NCBI GenBank assembly: GCA_018241225.1
Contig: JAFEEG010000010.1
Coordinates: 372,001-436,000, forward strand
Length of the DNA stretch: 64,000 nt
Source: Pseudomonadota bacterium
GTDB lineage: Bacteria; Pseudomonadota; Gammaproteobacteria; Burkholderiales; Burkholderiaceae_C
Reading direction: 5' to 3'
Below are positions 34,721-44,427 of this stretch, one piece after another. Within the stretch, counting starts at the first letter, position 1, and each line of letters begins with the position of its first letter. The position numbers and the translations under genes are program-made. The notes under the pieces are model-generated. The model saw nothing but the letters and a program-made list of their open reading frames with translations, did not search any database and was not told the DNA's origin.

Positions 34721-36882
34721 TGAGCAATACAACCACCAATTCCGAAGCCGTCACCGCCGGCATCCAGGCCATTCTCGATCCGCGTTCGATCGCCTTCATC
34801 GGCGCATCCGACGACGTCGTCAAATGGGGCGGCGTGCTGTTGCACCTGCTGCAGAAGTTCAAGTACGAAGGGGCGATATACCCCATCAACCCCAAGGCCA
34901 GCAGCATCCAGGGCCTGCCGGCCTACCGCAGCGTGCGCGACATCGGGAGGCCCATCGACCTGGCCGTGATCACCATCGGCGTGGACGGCGTGGAGCAGGC
35001 CATGCGCGAATGCGCCGCCTGCGGCGTGCGCGCCGCCATGGTCGTGACCTCCCAATTTGCCGAGGCCGGTCCCGAAGGCGCAGCCAAGCAGCAGCGGGTG
35101 CTGGAAGTGGCGCGCAAGGCTGGCATTGCCATGATCGGCCCCAACTGCATGGGCGTGCTCAATGCCCACCAGAACCTGGCGTTGCTGAACTCCACGGCAC
35201 TGCTTGATTCGTTCACCAGCATTCCCACCGGTCGCATCGGCGTGGTCAGCCAGAGCGGCGCCGTTGTGGGCGCCATGATTGCCCGGGCAGGCCACGTGGG
35301 CGCCGGCTTCAGCAGCTGCGTGTCGTTGGGCAATCAGGCCGACCTGGAGATCTGCGACTTCTTCGACTACCTGGTGGACGACCCGAAAACCGGCGTCATC
35401 TGCCTGTACATGGAAAGCGCCAACTCCGTCGACCGCCTGTTCTCGATTGCGCAGCGCGCCCGTCGTGCGGGCAAGCCGGTGCTGATCACCAAGGCCGGCC
35501 GCACGCCGCAAGGCGCGCGCGCTGTGGCCTCGCACACGGCCAGCCTTGCGGGCACCTACGAGACTTTTGCGGCGCGTTGCCGCGCGGCCGGGGTGCTGCT
35601 GCAGACCGATGCGCTGCAGATGCTGTTGACCGCGCAGGCGCTGCTGGCCTTTCCACTGCCGCCCGCACAAGGCGTGGCACTGTTTAGCGGCTCGGGCGGC
35701 GCGGGTGCACTGGGCAGCGACGCGCTGGGTGACTATGGCCTCGTGCCGGCAGAACTTGGGGCAGGCACGCGTGCGGCGCTGGGTGAATTCTTCAGCGAGA
35801 GCAACCTGCCGCTGCCCTACGACATGGGCGCGGCGGTGGTGGGGCCGGGCAAGGGCCGCGCCGACCTGCTGAGTGCCTCGATCGAGCCCATCTTCGCCGA
35901 CCCGGCGGTGGGGAGCTGCATCTACATCATGACGCCGCAGTCGTCGATGTCGGACATCGCGCGCCTGTTCACCGAGCTGGGGCGGCGCCACGGCAAGCCG
36001 GCCTTCGTGGTCAACAGCGCAAGCGGCATCACCGAGAACATGCGCCTGGCGCTGATCGAGCTGGGTGCGCCGTTCTTCCCAAGCCTGCACGAGGCCATGC
36101 TGACGGTGCGCGACCTGCTGTGGCTGCGCGAGGCCGAACAACGGTCGGCGGATGCGGCGGATGCGGCGCCTGCGTCGCAAGCCGACCTGCCGGCTGCGCT
36201 GCACGACTTCCTGCGCCAGCAACCCGCGGGCATGCTCAGTGAGGACGATGCCAAGAAGATGCTGGCACTGGCTGGCCTGGACGTGGCCGCAGGCGTGCTT
36301 GCGCCGGATGCCCGCAGCGCCGTGCAGCTGGCGCAGGACATGGGCTACCCGGTCGTGCTCAAGATCGTGGCCGACGGCGTGACGCACAAGAGCGACATGG
36401 GCGGCGTGGCGCTGAACCTGGCCGATGCCGACGCGGTGCGCGCGGCGTTCGAGCGCATCGAGCGTGCCGCCGCAGAGCTGCCAGATGCGCGCTTCCTCGG
36501 CTGCCTGGTGCAACCCATGATCAAGGGCGAGGTGGAGCTGATGATCGGCAGCGTCTACGACGACGCCTTCGGCCCCTTCCTGATGCTGGGCGCGGGCGGC
36601 ACGCTGGTGGAGCTGCTCAAGGATACGCAACTGCTTCCGGCTCCTGCCAGTGCGGCAGACATCGAACGTGCCTTGCGCTCGCTGCGCTGCTTCCCGCTGC
36701 TGGATGGCTATCGCGGCCGGCAGCCGGCGGACATCGAGCGGCTGGTGGCGATTTCGCAACGCGTGTCGGAACTCGCCACTGCCCTGGGCCCGCGACTGCC
36801 GGAGCTGGACATCAATCCGCTGGCCATTTCGGGCAATCGCGCCGTGGTACTGGACGCTCGGGCGCGCTGGATCGCGGACTGA
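34717..36882 (+). CDS. Acetate--CoA ligase (ADP-forming) family acyl-CoA synthetase
   Basis: A 721-residue fused NDP-forming acyl-CoA synthetase. The order is: CoA-binding domain (about 15-140; DPRSIAFIGASDD, GPNCMGV), a succinyl-CoA-ligase-like domain (GRIGVVSQSGAVVGAM, SHTASLAGTYETF with the phospho-His region), and a C-terminal ATP-grasp (about 490-721; GYPVVLKIVADGVTHKSDMGG, ELDINPLAI). It interconverts an acyl-CoA, ADP and phosphate with acid, ATP and CoA. The double ATG at 34717/34720 overlaps the DUF169 stop. It may activate or release the acid formed by the operon's catabolic route. Confidence 0.92.
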   Translation: MMSNTTTNSEAVTAGIQAILDPRSIAFIGASDDVVKWGGVLLHLLQKFKYEGAIYPINPKASSIQGLPAYRSVRDIGRPIDLAVITIGVDGVEQAMRECAACGVRAAMVVTSQFAEAGPEGAAKQQRVLEVARKAGIAMIGPNCMGVLNAHQNLALLNSTALLDSFTSIPTGRIGVVSQSGAVVGAMIARAGHVGAGFSSCVSLGNQADLEICDFFDYLVDDPKTGVICLYMESANSVDRLFSIAQRARRAGKPVLITKAGRTPQGARAVASHTASLAGTYETFAARCRAAGVLLQTDALQMLLTAQALLAFPLPPAQGVALFSGSGGAGALGSDALGDYGLVPAELGAGTRAALGEFFSESNLPLPYDMGAAVVGPGKGRADLLSASIEPIFADPAVGSCIYIMTPQSSMSDIARLFTELGRRHGKPAFVVNSASGITENMRLALIELGAPFFPSLHEAMLTVRDLLWLREAEQRSADAADAAPASQADLPAALHDFLRQQPAGMLSEDDAKKMLALAGLDVAAGVLAPDARSAVQLAQDMGYPVVLKIVADGVTHKSDMGGVALNLADADAVRAAFERIERAAAELPDARFLGCLVQPMIKGEVELMIGSVYDDAFGPFLMLGAGGTLVELLKDTQLLPAPASAADIERALRSLRCFPLLDGYRGRQPADIERLVAISQRVSELATALGPRLPELDINPLAISGNRAVVLDARARWIAD

Positions 36883-36912
36883 CCTGGGCGCCGCCCTCGC
36901 CGCGACGGCGCG

Positions 36913-37722
36913 TCAGCCTCGTGGCAGGGGGGCCTGGGCGCGCTTGCCGGCCAGCTGCGGGTCTTCGGGCGCGCGGGCACTGACATCCTGCCGGCGCGCA
37001 GTCAAATCCGGCGCCAGCGCCTCGCGCCCGTCGAACACGAAGCAGTCGCCGCTGTAGTGGGCGCCGCCCACTTCCTCGAAGTACTTCAGGATGCCGCCTT
37101 CGAGCTGCAGCACGTCGGGCAGGCCCTGCTCGTGCATCAGGATGGCGGCCTTCTCGCAGCGGATGCCGCCGGTGCAAAAGCTCACCACGCGCTTGCCCTT
37201 GAGGTCGTCCAGGTGCTCGGCCAGCGCACCGGGAAACTCGGTGAACTTGGTGATGCGCCAGTCGATGGCGTTGTCGAAAGTGCCGAAGTCCACCTCGAAT
37301 GCGTTGCGCGTGTCCAGCAGCACCACCGGCTTGCCCTCGTCGTCATGGCCCTGGTCGAGCCAGCGCTTGAGGGTGCGGGCCTGCACACCCGGTGCACGCC
37401 CGGCCGAAGGCTGGATGGCGGGGTGGTCCATGCGGATGATCTCGCGCTTGAGCTTGACCAGCATGCGGCGGAAGGGCTGCGTCAGCGACCAGCTCTCCTT
37501 CACCTCGAGATCGGAAAAGCGCGCATCGGCGCGCAGCATGGCGAGAAACTCGCCAATGGCTTCAGGCGCCCCGGCCACGAACATGTTGATGCCCTCGCCA
37601 GCCAGCAGCACGGTGCCGCGCAGCTCCAGTTCGAGGGCTTTTTGCAGGATGCGCTCGCGCAGTTCGTGGCCGTCCTCGATGGCGACGAACTTGTAGGCGG
37701 CAATGTTCAGAACTTCAATCAC
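36913..37722 (-). CDS. trhO: Oxygen-dependent tRNA uridine-34 hydroxylase (TrhO/YceA, rhodanese family)
   Basis: A 269-residue protein with an N-terminal acylphosphatase-like domain and a rhodanese domain. The active-site Cys183 is in [10 protein letters not shown] (183-192), and [11 protein letters not shown] (41-51) is characteristic of YceA/TrhO. TrhO hydroxylates uridine 34 of certain tRNAs as the first step to 5-methoxyuridine or cmo5U. The start is GTG at 37722; the long frame above it is antisense to dnaE. It is divergent from dnaE with 54 bases between start codons and has a TACAAT -10 only 9 bases before the GTG. Confidence 0.93.
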   Translation of the reverse strand: MIEVLNIAAYKFVAIEDGHELRERILQKALELELRGTVLLAGEGINMFVAGAPEAIGEFLAMLRADARFSDLEVKESWSLTQPFRRMLVKLKREIIRMDHPAIQPSAGRAPGVQARTLKRWLDQGHDDEGKPVVLLDTRNAFEVDFGTFDNAIDWRITKFTEFPGALAEHLDDLKGKRVVSFCTGGIRCEKAAILMHEQGLPDVLQLEGGILKYFEEVGGAHYSGDCFVFDGREALAPDLTARRQDVSARAPEDPQLAGKRAQAPLPRG

Positions 37723-37731
37723 AGGGGCGCG

Positions 37732-37770
37732 ATTGTAATTTCGCGACGTGGAGCCGGTGTTTTCTACAAT
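37732..37770. promoter_or_regulatory. Back-to-back -10 elements for trhO and dnaE
   Basis: Two TACAAT hexamers face outward: minus strand at 37732-37737 (9 bases before the trhO GTG) and plus strand at 37765-37770 (6 bases before the dnaE ATG). With normal start-site spacing the dnaE RNA would begin at or next to its ATG. Good -35 hexamers are not visible for either. Confidence 0.55.
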
Positions 37771-37776
37771 TGGCCC

Positions 37777-40700
37777 ATGTTCGTCCACCTGCGCCTGCAC
37801 ACCGAGTTTTCCGTCGTCGACGGCACCAACCGAATCGACGAAATCGTCAAGGCTGCCGCTGCCGACAAGCAGCCTGCCATGGCGATTACCGACCTCAACA
37901 ACCTGTTTGGCGGGGTCAAGTTCTACAAGGAGGCGCGGGGCAAGGGCGTCAAGCCCGTGCTGGGGGCCGAGATCTTCATCGAAGGCCTGGGCCACGAGGT
38001 GGGCGTGCTCACCCGGGTGCTTTTGCTGGTGCAGGACAAGCAGGGCTACCTGAACCTGTCGGAGCTGCTGGCACGCGCCTGGACGCAGAACGTGGGCCGG
38101 GGCCAGACGCAGGCGGCCGTCAAGCTGGAATGGCTGCGCGAGCTCAACGCGGGCCTCATCCTGCTGTCGGGTGCCCAGGCGGGGCCGCTCGGCCAACCGC
38201 TGCTGCAGGGTGGCGCGCACGGCGAGGCGCGTGCCGCCGAACTGGCGCTGGAGATGGCCGGCATCTTCACGCACCGCTTCTACATCGAGCTGCAACGCGC
38301 CGGCCGCGCGGAAGACGAGCCCCACGTGATCGCCGCCGTGCAGCTGGCCGCGCGCCTGAACCTGCCGGTGGTGGCCACGCACCCCATCCAGTTCGCCACC
38401 CCGGACGACTACGAGTCGCACGAGGCGCGGGTGTGCATTTCCGAGGGCGAGATCCTGGGCAACCAGCGGCGCGTTCGCAAGTTCACGCAGGAGCAGTACT
38501 TCAAGTCGGGCGCGCAGATGGAGGCGCTGTTTGCCGATGTGCCCAGCGCCGTGGCGAACACGGTGGAAATCGCCAAGCGCTGCAACCTGACGCTGGTGCT
38601 GGGCAAGCCGCGCCTGCCGGACTTTCCCACGCCGCTGGAAGACGGCGTGCCCATGCCCATCGACAAGTACTTCCGCGTGCTGTCCTTCGAGGGCCTGGAA
38701 GAGCGCCTGGCGCACCTGTACGCCGACGCGGCGCAGCGTGACAAGGAGCGGCCGCGCTACGTCGAGCGCCTGGAGTTCGAGATCGGGACCATCCTGAAGA
38801 TGGGCTTTCCGGGCTACTTCCTCATCGTGGGTGACTTCATCAACTGGGCCAAGAACAACGGCTGCCCGGTGGGCCCGGGCCGGGGCTCGGGTGCGGGCTC
38901 GCTGGTGGCTTACGCGCTGAAGATCACCGACCTCGATCCGCTGCAATACAACCTGCTGTTCGAGCGCTTCCTGAATCCGGAGCGGGTGTCCATGCCCGAC
39001 TTCGACATCGACTTCTGCCAGGGCAACCGCGACCGCGTCATCGACTACGTCAAGGACAAGTACGGCCGCGACGCGGTGAGCCAGATCGCCACCTTCGGCA
39101 CCATGGCCGCGCGTGCCGCCATCCGCGACGTGGGCCGCGTCATGGACATGAGCTACACCTTTTGCGACGGCATCAGCAAGCTCATTCCGAACAAGCCGGG
39201 CAAGCCGGTCACCATCCAGTACCCGCCGGCGGAATTGTCCGAAGCCGACAAGGAGAAGTACGCCATTGCCGCCGAGCCCGAGCTGGCGCGGCGCATCGAG
39301 CGCGAGGAAGAGGTCAAGTCGCTGGTCGAGATGGCGCAGAAGCTCGAAGGCATGACCCGCAACATCGGCATGCATGCCGGGGGCGTGCTCATTGCTCCGG
39401 GCAAGCTGACCGACTTCTGCCCCCTGTACCAGCAGCCGGGCAGCGACTCGGCCGTGAGCCAGTACGACAAGGACGACGTGGAGGCCATCGGCCTGGTCAA
39501 GTTCGACTTCTTGGGCCTGGCCACGCTCACGATCCTGGAGATTGCCCGCGAATTCATCATGAAGCGGCACAAGGGCCAGGAGGGCTTTGCCTACGAGAAC
39601 ATTCCGCTGACCGACGCGCCGACCTACCGGCTGTTCTCCGACGGCAAGACCGAAGCCGTGTTCCAGTTCGAATCGCGCGGCATGCAGGGCATGCTCAAGG
39701 ATGCGCGGCCCACCCGGCTGGAAGACCTGATTGCCCTGAACGCGCTGTACCGCCCGGGCCCGATGGACCTGATTCCCAGCTTCGTGGCGCGCAAGCACGG
39801 CCGCGAAGACGTGGAGTACCCGCACCCGGCCGTGGCCACCATGCTCAGCGAGACCTACGGGATCATGGTCTACCAGGAGCAGGTGATGCAGACCGCGCAG
39901 ATCCTGGGCGGCTACTCGCTGGGCGGCGCCGACTTGCTGCGCCGCGCCATGGGCAAGAAGAAGGCCGAGGAAATGGCCGAGCACCGCGTGAAGTTCCGCG
40001 CCGGTGCGCTCGCGACCCATGGCATCGCGGAAGAGAAGGCCGACGAGATCTTCGACCTGATGGAGAAGTTCGCGGGCTACGGTTTCAACAAGTCGCACGC
40101 CGCTGCCTACTCCCTGCTGGCCTATCACACCGGCTGGCTGAAGGTGCACTACACGGCCGAGTTCTACTGCGCCAACATGACGGTGGAAATGGACAACACC
40201 GACAAGCTGAAGGTGCTGTTCGAGGACGCGACCAAGAACTTCGGCATGACTTTCGAGCCGCCGGACGTGAACCGCGGCAACTACCGTTTCGAGCCGGTGA
40301 CGGACAAGGTCATTCGCTACGGCCTGGGCGCGGTCAAGGGCACGGGCCAACTGGCCATCGAGGCGATCGTTCGGGCGCGCGAAGAGGGCGGGGCTTTTAC
40401 CAGCCTGTACGACTTCTGCGTGCGGGTGGACCGCCAGCGCATCAACAAGCGCACGGTGGAGGCGCTCATCAAGGCCGGCGCTTTCGATTCACTGCAGCAG
40501 AACCGCGCGGCGCTGGTCGCTTCGCTGGACCGCGCCTTCGAGTTTGCCAGCGCAACGGCGGCCAATGCGTCGCAGGCGGACATCTTCGGCGACAGCGAGC
40601 ACGGCAGCGCCGCGCAGGAGCCCGAGCTGGTAATGGCCACGCCGTGGGGCGTGAAGGAGCGGCTCACCCTGGAGAAGACGGCGGTGGGTTTCTTCCTGTC

Positions 40701-41301
40701 GGGCCATCTGTTCGACGAGGTGGCGCACGAGGTGCGGCGCTTCTGCAAGCGGCAGGTGGACGACCTGATCGACAGCCGCGAGCAGCAGGTGATTGCCGGC
40801 ATCGTGAGCGACCTGCGCGTGATCAACGGCAACCGCGGGCGCGTGGGGATCTTCAAGCTGGACGACAAGTCCGGCACCATCGAGGCGACGGCCGACGAGG
40901 CCTTGCTCAACGTGCACCGCAACACGCTGAAGGACGACGAGCTCATCATCGTGACGGGCCGGCTGCAACCGGGGCGCGGGGGCTTCGAGGCACGCTTCAT
41001 CGTGCAGCAGATCTGGGACCTGGCGACTGCGCGTTGCCGCTTCGGCAAGTACCTGCGCGTGGCGGTGAACGGCAAGGCGCCGGACATTGCGCGGCTGGCG
41101 CGCGAGTTTCCGCCGCGCACGGAGCAGAGCGAGCACGGCGATTTGCGGCAAGGGCTTGGGGTTCGGCTTGCCTTGCAGCGCTCGGGCGCCCAGGTGGAGT
41201 TGCAACTGGGCGAAGCTGCGAAGTTCTTCCCGACGGATGCGGCGCTGGCCAGCTGGACTGCGCAGGCGGAGTCTGGGAACGCGGCTGTCGTTTACGAGTA
41301 G
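37777..41301 (+). CDS. dnaE: DNA polymerase III alpha subunit
   Basis: The replicative polymerase, 1174 residues. It has an N-terminal PHP domain ([15 protein letters not shown]), the polymerase core with catalytic aspartates in [16 protein letters not shown] (about 406-421), [16 protein letters not shown], fingers and thumb (FGYNKSH-like [18 protein letters not shown]), helix-hairpin-helix and a C-terminal OB-fold ([11 protein letters not shown]). Length is normal for DnaE1. ATG 37777 is chosen because the PHP domain starts here. No ribosome site precedes it, consistent with a leaderless message. It converges on tolA across a repeat-rich gap. Confidence 0.98.
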   Translation: MFVHLRLHTEFSVVDGTNRIDEIVKAAAADKQPAMAITDLNNLFGGVKFYKEARGKGVKPVLGAEIFIEGLGHEVGVLTRVLLLVQDKQGYLNLSELLARAWTQNVGRGQTQAAVKLEWLRELNAGLILLSGAQAGPLGQPLLQGGAHGEARAAELALEMAGIFTHRFYIELQRAGRAEDEPHVIAAVQLAARLNLPVVATHPIQFATPDDYESHEARVCISEGEILGNQRRVRKFTQEQYFKSGAQMEALFADVPSAVANTVEIAKRCNLTLVLGKPRLPDFPTPLEDGVPMPIDKYFRVLSFEGLEERLAHLYADAAQRDKERPRYVERLEFEIGTILKMGFPGYFLIVGDFINWAKNNGCPVGPGRGSGAGSLVAYALKITDLDPLQYNLLFERFLNPERVSMPDFDIDFCQGNRDRVIDYVKDKYGRDAVSQIATFGTMAARAAIRDVGRVMDMSYTFCDGISKLIPNKPGKPVTIQYPPAELSEADKEKYAIAAEPELARRIEREEEVKSLVEMAQKLEGMTRNIGMHAGGVLIAPGKLTDFCPLYQQPGSDSAVSQYDKDDVEAIGLVKFDFLGLATLTILEIAREFIMKRHKGQEGFAYENIPLTDAPTYRLFSDGKTEAVFQFESRGMQGMLKDARPTRLEDLIALNALYRPGPMDLIPSFVARKHGREDVEYPHPAVATMLSETYGIMVYQEQVMQTAQILGGYSLGGADLLRRAMGKKKAEEMAEHRVKFRAGALATHGIAEEKADEIFDLMEKFAGYGFNKSHAAAYSLLAYHTGWLKVHYTAEFYCANMTVEMDNTDKLKVLFEDATKNFGMTFEPPDVNRGNYRFEPVTDKVIRYGLGAVKGTGQLAIEAIVRAREEGGAFTSLYDFCVRVDRQRINKRTVEALIKAGAFDSLQQNRAALVASLDRAFEFASATAANASQADIFGDSEHGSAAQEPELVMATPWGVKERLTLEKTAVGFFLSGHLFDEVAHEVRRFCKRQVDDLIDSREQQVIAGIVSDLRVINGNRGRVGIFKLDDKSGTIEATADEALLNVHRNTLKDDELIIVTGRLQPGRGGFEARFIVQQIWDLATARCRFGKYLRVAVNGKAPDIARLAREFPPRTEQSEHGDLRQGLGVRLALQRSGAQVELQLGEAAKFFPTDAALASWTAQAESGNAAVVYE

Positions 41302-41322
41302 CTTGTTTGGTTGATTGGGGGC

Positions 41323-41584
41323 AGGGCGGTCGCGGCAGGCCCTTGGGGCCCGGGACGCCTACTGTGGCGGTCAGCGCTGCGCGCTGACTCCGCTGCGGTG
41401 CTCGCGGCGGGGCTTGTGCGGCAGAACTCGCTACGCGACTGCGTCGCTCCGCTCAGACAGCTGCCGCAAGTCAGAAACGGTCGCGTTTGTGTGTCCTTCG
41501 GCACACAAACGCTAAGCCCCGCCACTGCGCTCCTCGCCGCCACAGAAGGCGCCCCGGGCCCCAAGGGCCTGCCGCGACCGCCCT
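41323..41584. repeat. Large inverted repeat with 48-base arms (first of two)
   Basis: Arms 41323-41370 and 41537-41584 match at 46 of 48 positions when one is reverse-complemented. The 166-base interior holds a second perfect 11-base stem, GCGTTTGTGTG / CACACAAACGC (41483-41493 with 41502-41512), plus further short complementary pieces. It lies between the convergent dnaE and tolA genes. The structure could form a huge hairpin in RNA from either strand or a cruciform in DNA. Both arms end in CTGTGGCGG at the inner side, a motif shared with the second repeat. Confidence 0.9.
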
Positions 41585-41679
41585 GGTGACGTTGCGTCGG
41601 TTTCAACGGGACTTCAACCCAGCGTTTGCTAAATGAACGGTGCGTGGCACAACCGCTTGAATCACCACCGTCGTGTCCA

Positions 41680-41803
41680 GGGCCAAGGGCTGTGTGCCCC
41701 CGCGCCGGCGAGCCTCTGTGGCGCCGAGCAGCGCAGGGAAGTCGGCGCAAAGCGCCGACCGCCACAGTGACTCGCCGGCGCAGGGGCACACAGCCCTTGG
41801 CCC
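41680..41803. repeat. Large inverted repeat with 44-base arms (second of two)
   Basis: Arms 41680-41723 and 41760-41803 match at 41 of 44 positions. The interior has a perfect 8-base hairpin, GTCGGCGC-AAA-GCGCCGAC (41741-41759). It ends 17 bases after the tolA stop codon side and probably acts as a bidirectional transcription barrier between tolA and dnaE. The inner ends again carry CTGTGGCG / CGCCACAG, so both repeats seem to belong to one repeat family. Confidence 0.9.
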
Positions 41804-41820
41804 CCTCACAACCCCAAAAA

Positions 41821-42762
41821 TCAGTCCTTGGGACGCAGCGAAATCACCATAGGCGTATAGATGCGCCCATCGGTGTCGCGCGGCAGCTTGTCCGTCTTGC
41901 GCAGCGCGCGTTCGGCGGCTTCGTCCCAGCCAGGCACGCCGCTGGACTTGCGCAGCTTCACGCCCACGATCGTTCCGTCCGGTGCGAGGTTGACTTCGAA
42001 ATCCGCGGAGGGATTGCCGGCCACCGTGTCGGCGTCCGGATAGGTGACGTTGGGGCGCACCGCTGCACGAACGCGCCCGGCGTAATTGCCTGAAGGACCG
42101 GAAGAGCGCGCCGCCGTGCCGGTGGAATCCGCAGCGCCTGTGCCGGCCATGGCCTGCAAGCGCTTCATGGTGTCGGCCCGATCCTTTGCAGACTGCGCCG
42201 CCGCTGCCTGCTTGGCCGCGTCATCCTTCTTCTTCTGCTCGGCCAGCTTCTTCTGCTGCTCTTCCTTCTTGCGGTCGAGCTCTTCCTGCTTCTTGGCCTC
42301 GAGGTCCTTGCGCTGCTGCTCTTCCTTCTTCTTCTGAAGTTCGGCCAGCTGCTTTTGCTTCTCGCGTTCCTTGCGCTGCTCTTCCAGCTCGCGCTCGCGC
42401 TTGGCTTCCAGCTCCTGCTTGCGCTTTTCCTGCTCCAGATTGATGTCCGGTGCCTTGGGCGGTGGCGGAGCGGGTGGGGTCACGGCCTGGGGAGGCGGCG
42501 GCGGTGGGGGAGGCGGGGGCGGCGGTGCAGGCACGGGAGCCGGCGGCGTAGGCGGCGCAACGGCGCGCGGCGCGGCCTGCTGCACCGTTGTCGACCACAG
42601 CTCGGCTTCCACCGCGTCGTTTTCGCTGTCGCGCTTCCAGCGTACGCCCCAGGTCAGCGCGGCGATGAGCAGCGCGTGTGCAAGCAGCGCCAGGATCAGC
42701 GCACGCACAGTGCCCCGCTGGGGCGGGGGCGCAAATTCGGGGCGGTCTGCGGCCAGGGACAT
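41821..42762 (-). CDS. tolA: Cell envelope integrity protein TolA
   Basis: A 313-residue TolA/TonB-type energy transducer. It has an N-terminal inner-membrane helix (about 20-40, LILALLAHALLIAALTWGV), a Pro-rich segment including a run of twelve Pro (about 81-92), a long Lys/Glu-rich helical domain (about 105-195) and a C-terminal TolA III/TonB-like domain ending MVISLRPKD. It links the TolQR motor to Pal and the outer membrane during division. It is the last gene of the ybgC-tolQ-tolR-tolA series. tolB and pal do not follow; a repeat region and dnaE do. Confidence 0.93.
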   Translation of the reverse strand: MSLAADRPEFAPPPQRGTVRALILALLAHALLIAALTWGVRWKRDSENDAVEAELWSTTVQQAAPRAVAPPTPPAPVPAPPPPPPPPPPPPQAVTPPAPPPPKAPDINLEQEKRKQELEAKRERELEEQRKEREKQKQLAELQKKKEEQQRKDLEAKKQEELDRKKEEQQKKLAEQKKKDDAAKQAAAAQSAKDRADTMKRLQAMAGTGAADSTGTAARSSGPSGNYAGRVRAAVRPNVTYPDADTVAGNPSADFEVNLAPDGTIVGVKLRKSSGVPGWDEAAERALRKTDKLPRDTDGRIYTPMVISLRPKD

Positions 42763-42770
42763 CGTTGCTT

Positions 42771-43211
<441 letters not shown>

Positions 43212-43247
43212 TTTTTTCAGGCCTCCTTTTCCAAGATGAAGTGCCGA

Positions 43248-43949
43248 TCAGCGGCCACTGGCCGTGGCCTGGGCCGACAGGTTGCGCTGCAGGATGTTGG
43301 AGAACTCTTCAATGAAGGTCTCCAGCGCAATGGCGGTCTTGTCGATTTCGCGGGCGAAGCGGTTGTAGGCCACCACCGCGGGAATGGCGGCAAACAGGCC
43401 GATGGCCGTGGCGACCAGGGCTTCGGCAATGCCGGGCGCCACGGTGGACAGTGTGACCTGCTGCAGGCTGGCCAGGCCGGTGAAGGCATGCATGATCCCC
43501 CACACCGTACCGAACAGGCCCACGTACGGTGACACCGAGCCGACCGTGGCCAGGAACGACAGGTTGGATTCGATTGCGTCCATCTCGCGCTGGAAGCTTG
43601 CGCGCATGGCCCGGCGTGCGCCGTCCAGCAAGGTGGAGGCGTCGCCGATCTGGCGTTCGCGCAGCTTGTGGTATTCGCGCATGCCACTGGCGAAGATGCG
43701 TTCCATGGGGCCGGCGAACTTGGCGTTTTGCGCTGCGGAGGAAAACAGCTCGTTCAGGCTCGTGCCCGACCAGAACTCGCGTTCGAAGTCCTCGTTGAGC
43801 GAGCGCGTGCGCTTGAGCGAGAAGAACTTGCGGAAGATGGACGCCCAGCTACCCACCGACACGACAACCAGTAGCAGCATGACCAGCTGCACCACGAAGC
43901 TGGCGTGCAGGATGAGGGTGATGATCGAGAAGTCTTGACTGTTGTTCAT
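43248..43949 (-). CDS. tolQ: Tol-Pal system protein TolQ
   Basis: A 233-residue MotA/TolQ/ExbB-family protein with three helices: an N-terminal one (VVQLVMLLLVVVSVGSWASI) and the channel pair around SVSPYVGLFGTVWGIMHAF and PGIAEALVATAIGLFAAIPAVVAY. It forms the pentameric channel around TolR. It starts 4 bases after the ybgC stop. Length and motifs are standard. Confidence 0.97.
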   Translation of the reverse strand: MNNSQDFSIITLILHASFVVQLVMLLLVVVSVGSWASIFRKFFSLKRTRSLNEDFEREFWSGTSLNELFSSAAQNAKFAGPMERIFASGMREYHKLRERQIGDASTLLDGARRAMRASFQREMDAIESNLSFLATVGSVSPYVGLFGTVWGIMHAFTGLASLQQVTLSTVAPGIAEALVATAIGLFAAIPAVVAYNRFAREIDKTAIALETFIEEFSNILQRNLSAQATASGR

Positions 43950-43953
43950 GGCT

Positions 43954-44427
43954 TCATTGTTGAGAGGCAGCGCCCGGCGGAGTTCCGCTCGAAACGATGC
44001 GCTCGAAGACTGTCGAAACAGAGGCGGGCAGGCGACTCGGCCGGATGGAAGCAGCGTTGACCCAGCCGATGCGAATGGTGCCTTCGCAGAGCAAGGCTTG
44101 TGCCGGAAGCTCTTCCGGCGCGCTCTTGCGCTCTGGATTTGATAGCACGCGTTGGTCGATTATCAACGACGCGGTGCCCGCCTGACGCAACTGCGCTGTA
44201 ACCAGGAGTTGGTCGTCCAGCCGCGCCGAGCGGTGGTACTTGAGCGTGGTTTCGCTCACCACGAAGATGCCGCCCGATGTCTCGCGCAATTTCTGCTGTT
44301 CGATGCCCAGCGAGCGCAGCCATTCGGTGCGCGCGCGTTCCATGAACTTCAGGTAGTTGGCATAGAAGACGATGCCGCCGGCATCGGTGTCTTCCCAGTA
44401 GACGCGGATCGGGAACGCGAAACTCAT
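43954..44427 (-). CDS. ybgC: Tol-Pal-associated acyl-CoA thioesterase YbgC
   Basis: A 157-residue hotdog thioesterase. The catalytic region VYWEDTDAGGIVFYANYLKFMERARTEW contains the Asp/Tyr pattern of the YbgC group; such enzymes hydrolyse acyl-CoAs, and the family is tied to phospholipid metabolism. The start overlaps the aminotransferase stop as ATGA. The tail after about residue 135 is Ser/Pro-rich. Its place directly before tolQ is conserved across proteobacteria. Confidence 0.94.
   Translation of the reverse strand: MSFAFPIRVYWEDTDAGGIVFYANYLKFMERARTEWLRSLGIEQQKLRETSGGIFVVSETTLKYHRSARLDDQLLVTAQLRQAGTASLIIDQRVLSNPERKSAPEELPAQALLCEGTIRIGWVNAASIRPSRLPASVSTVFERIVSSGTPPGAASQQ

Noticed and set aside
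41311..41589. Small open frames within the dnaE-tolA gap
   Set aside because: They lie entirely within the large inverted repeats, have no ribosome sites and no family likeness.
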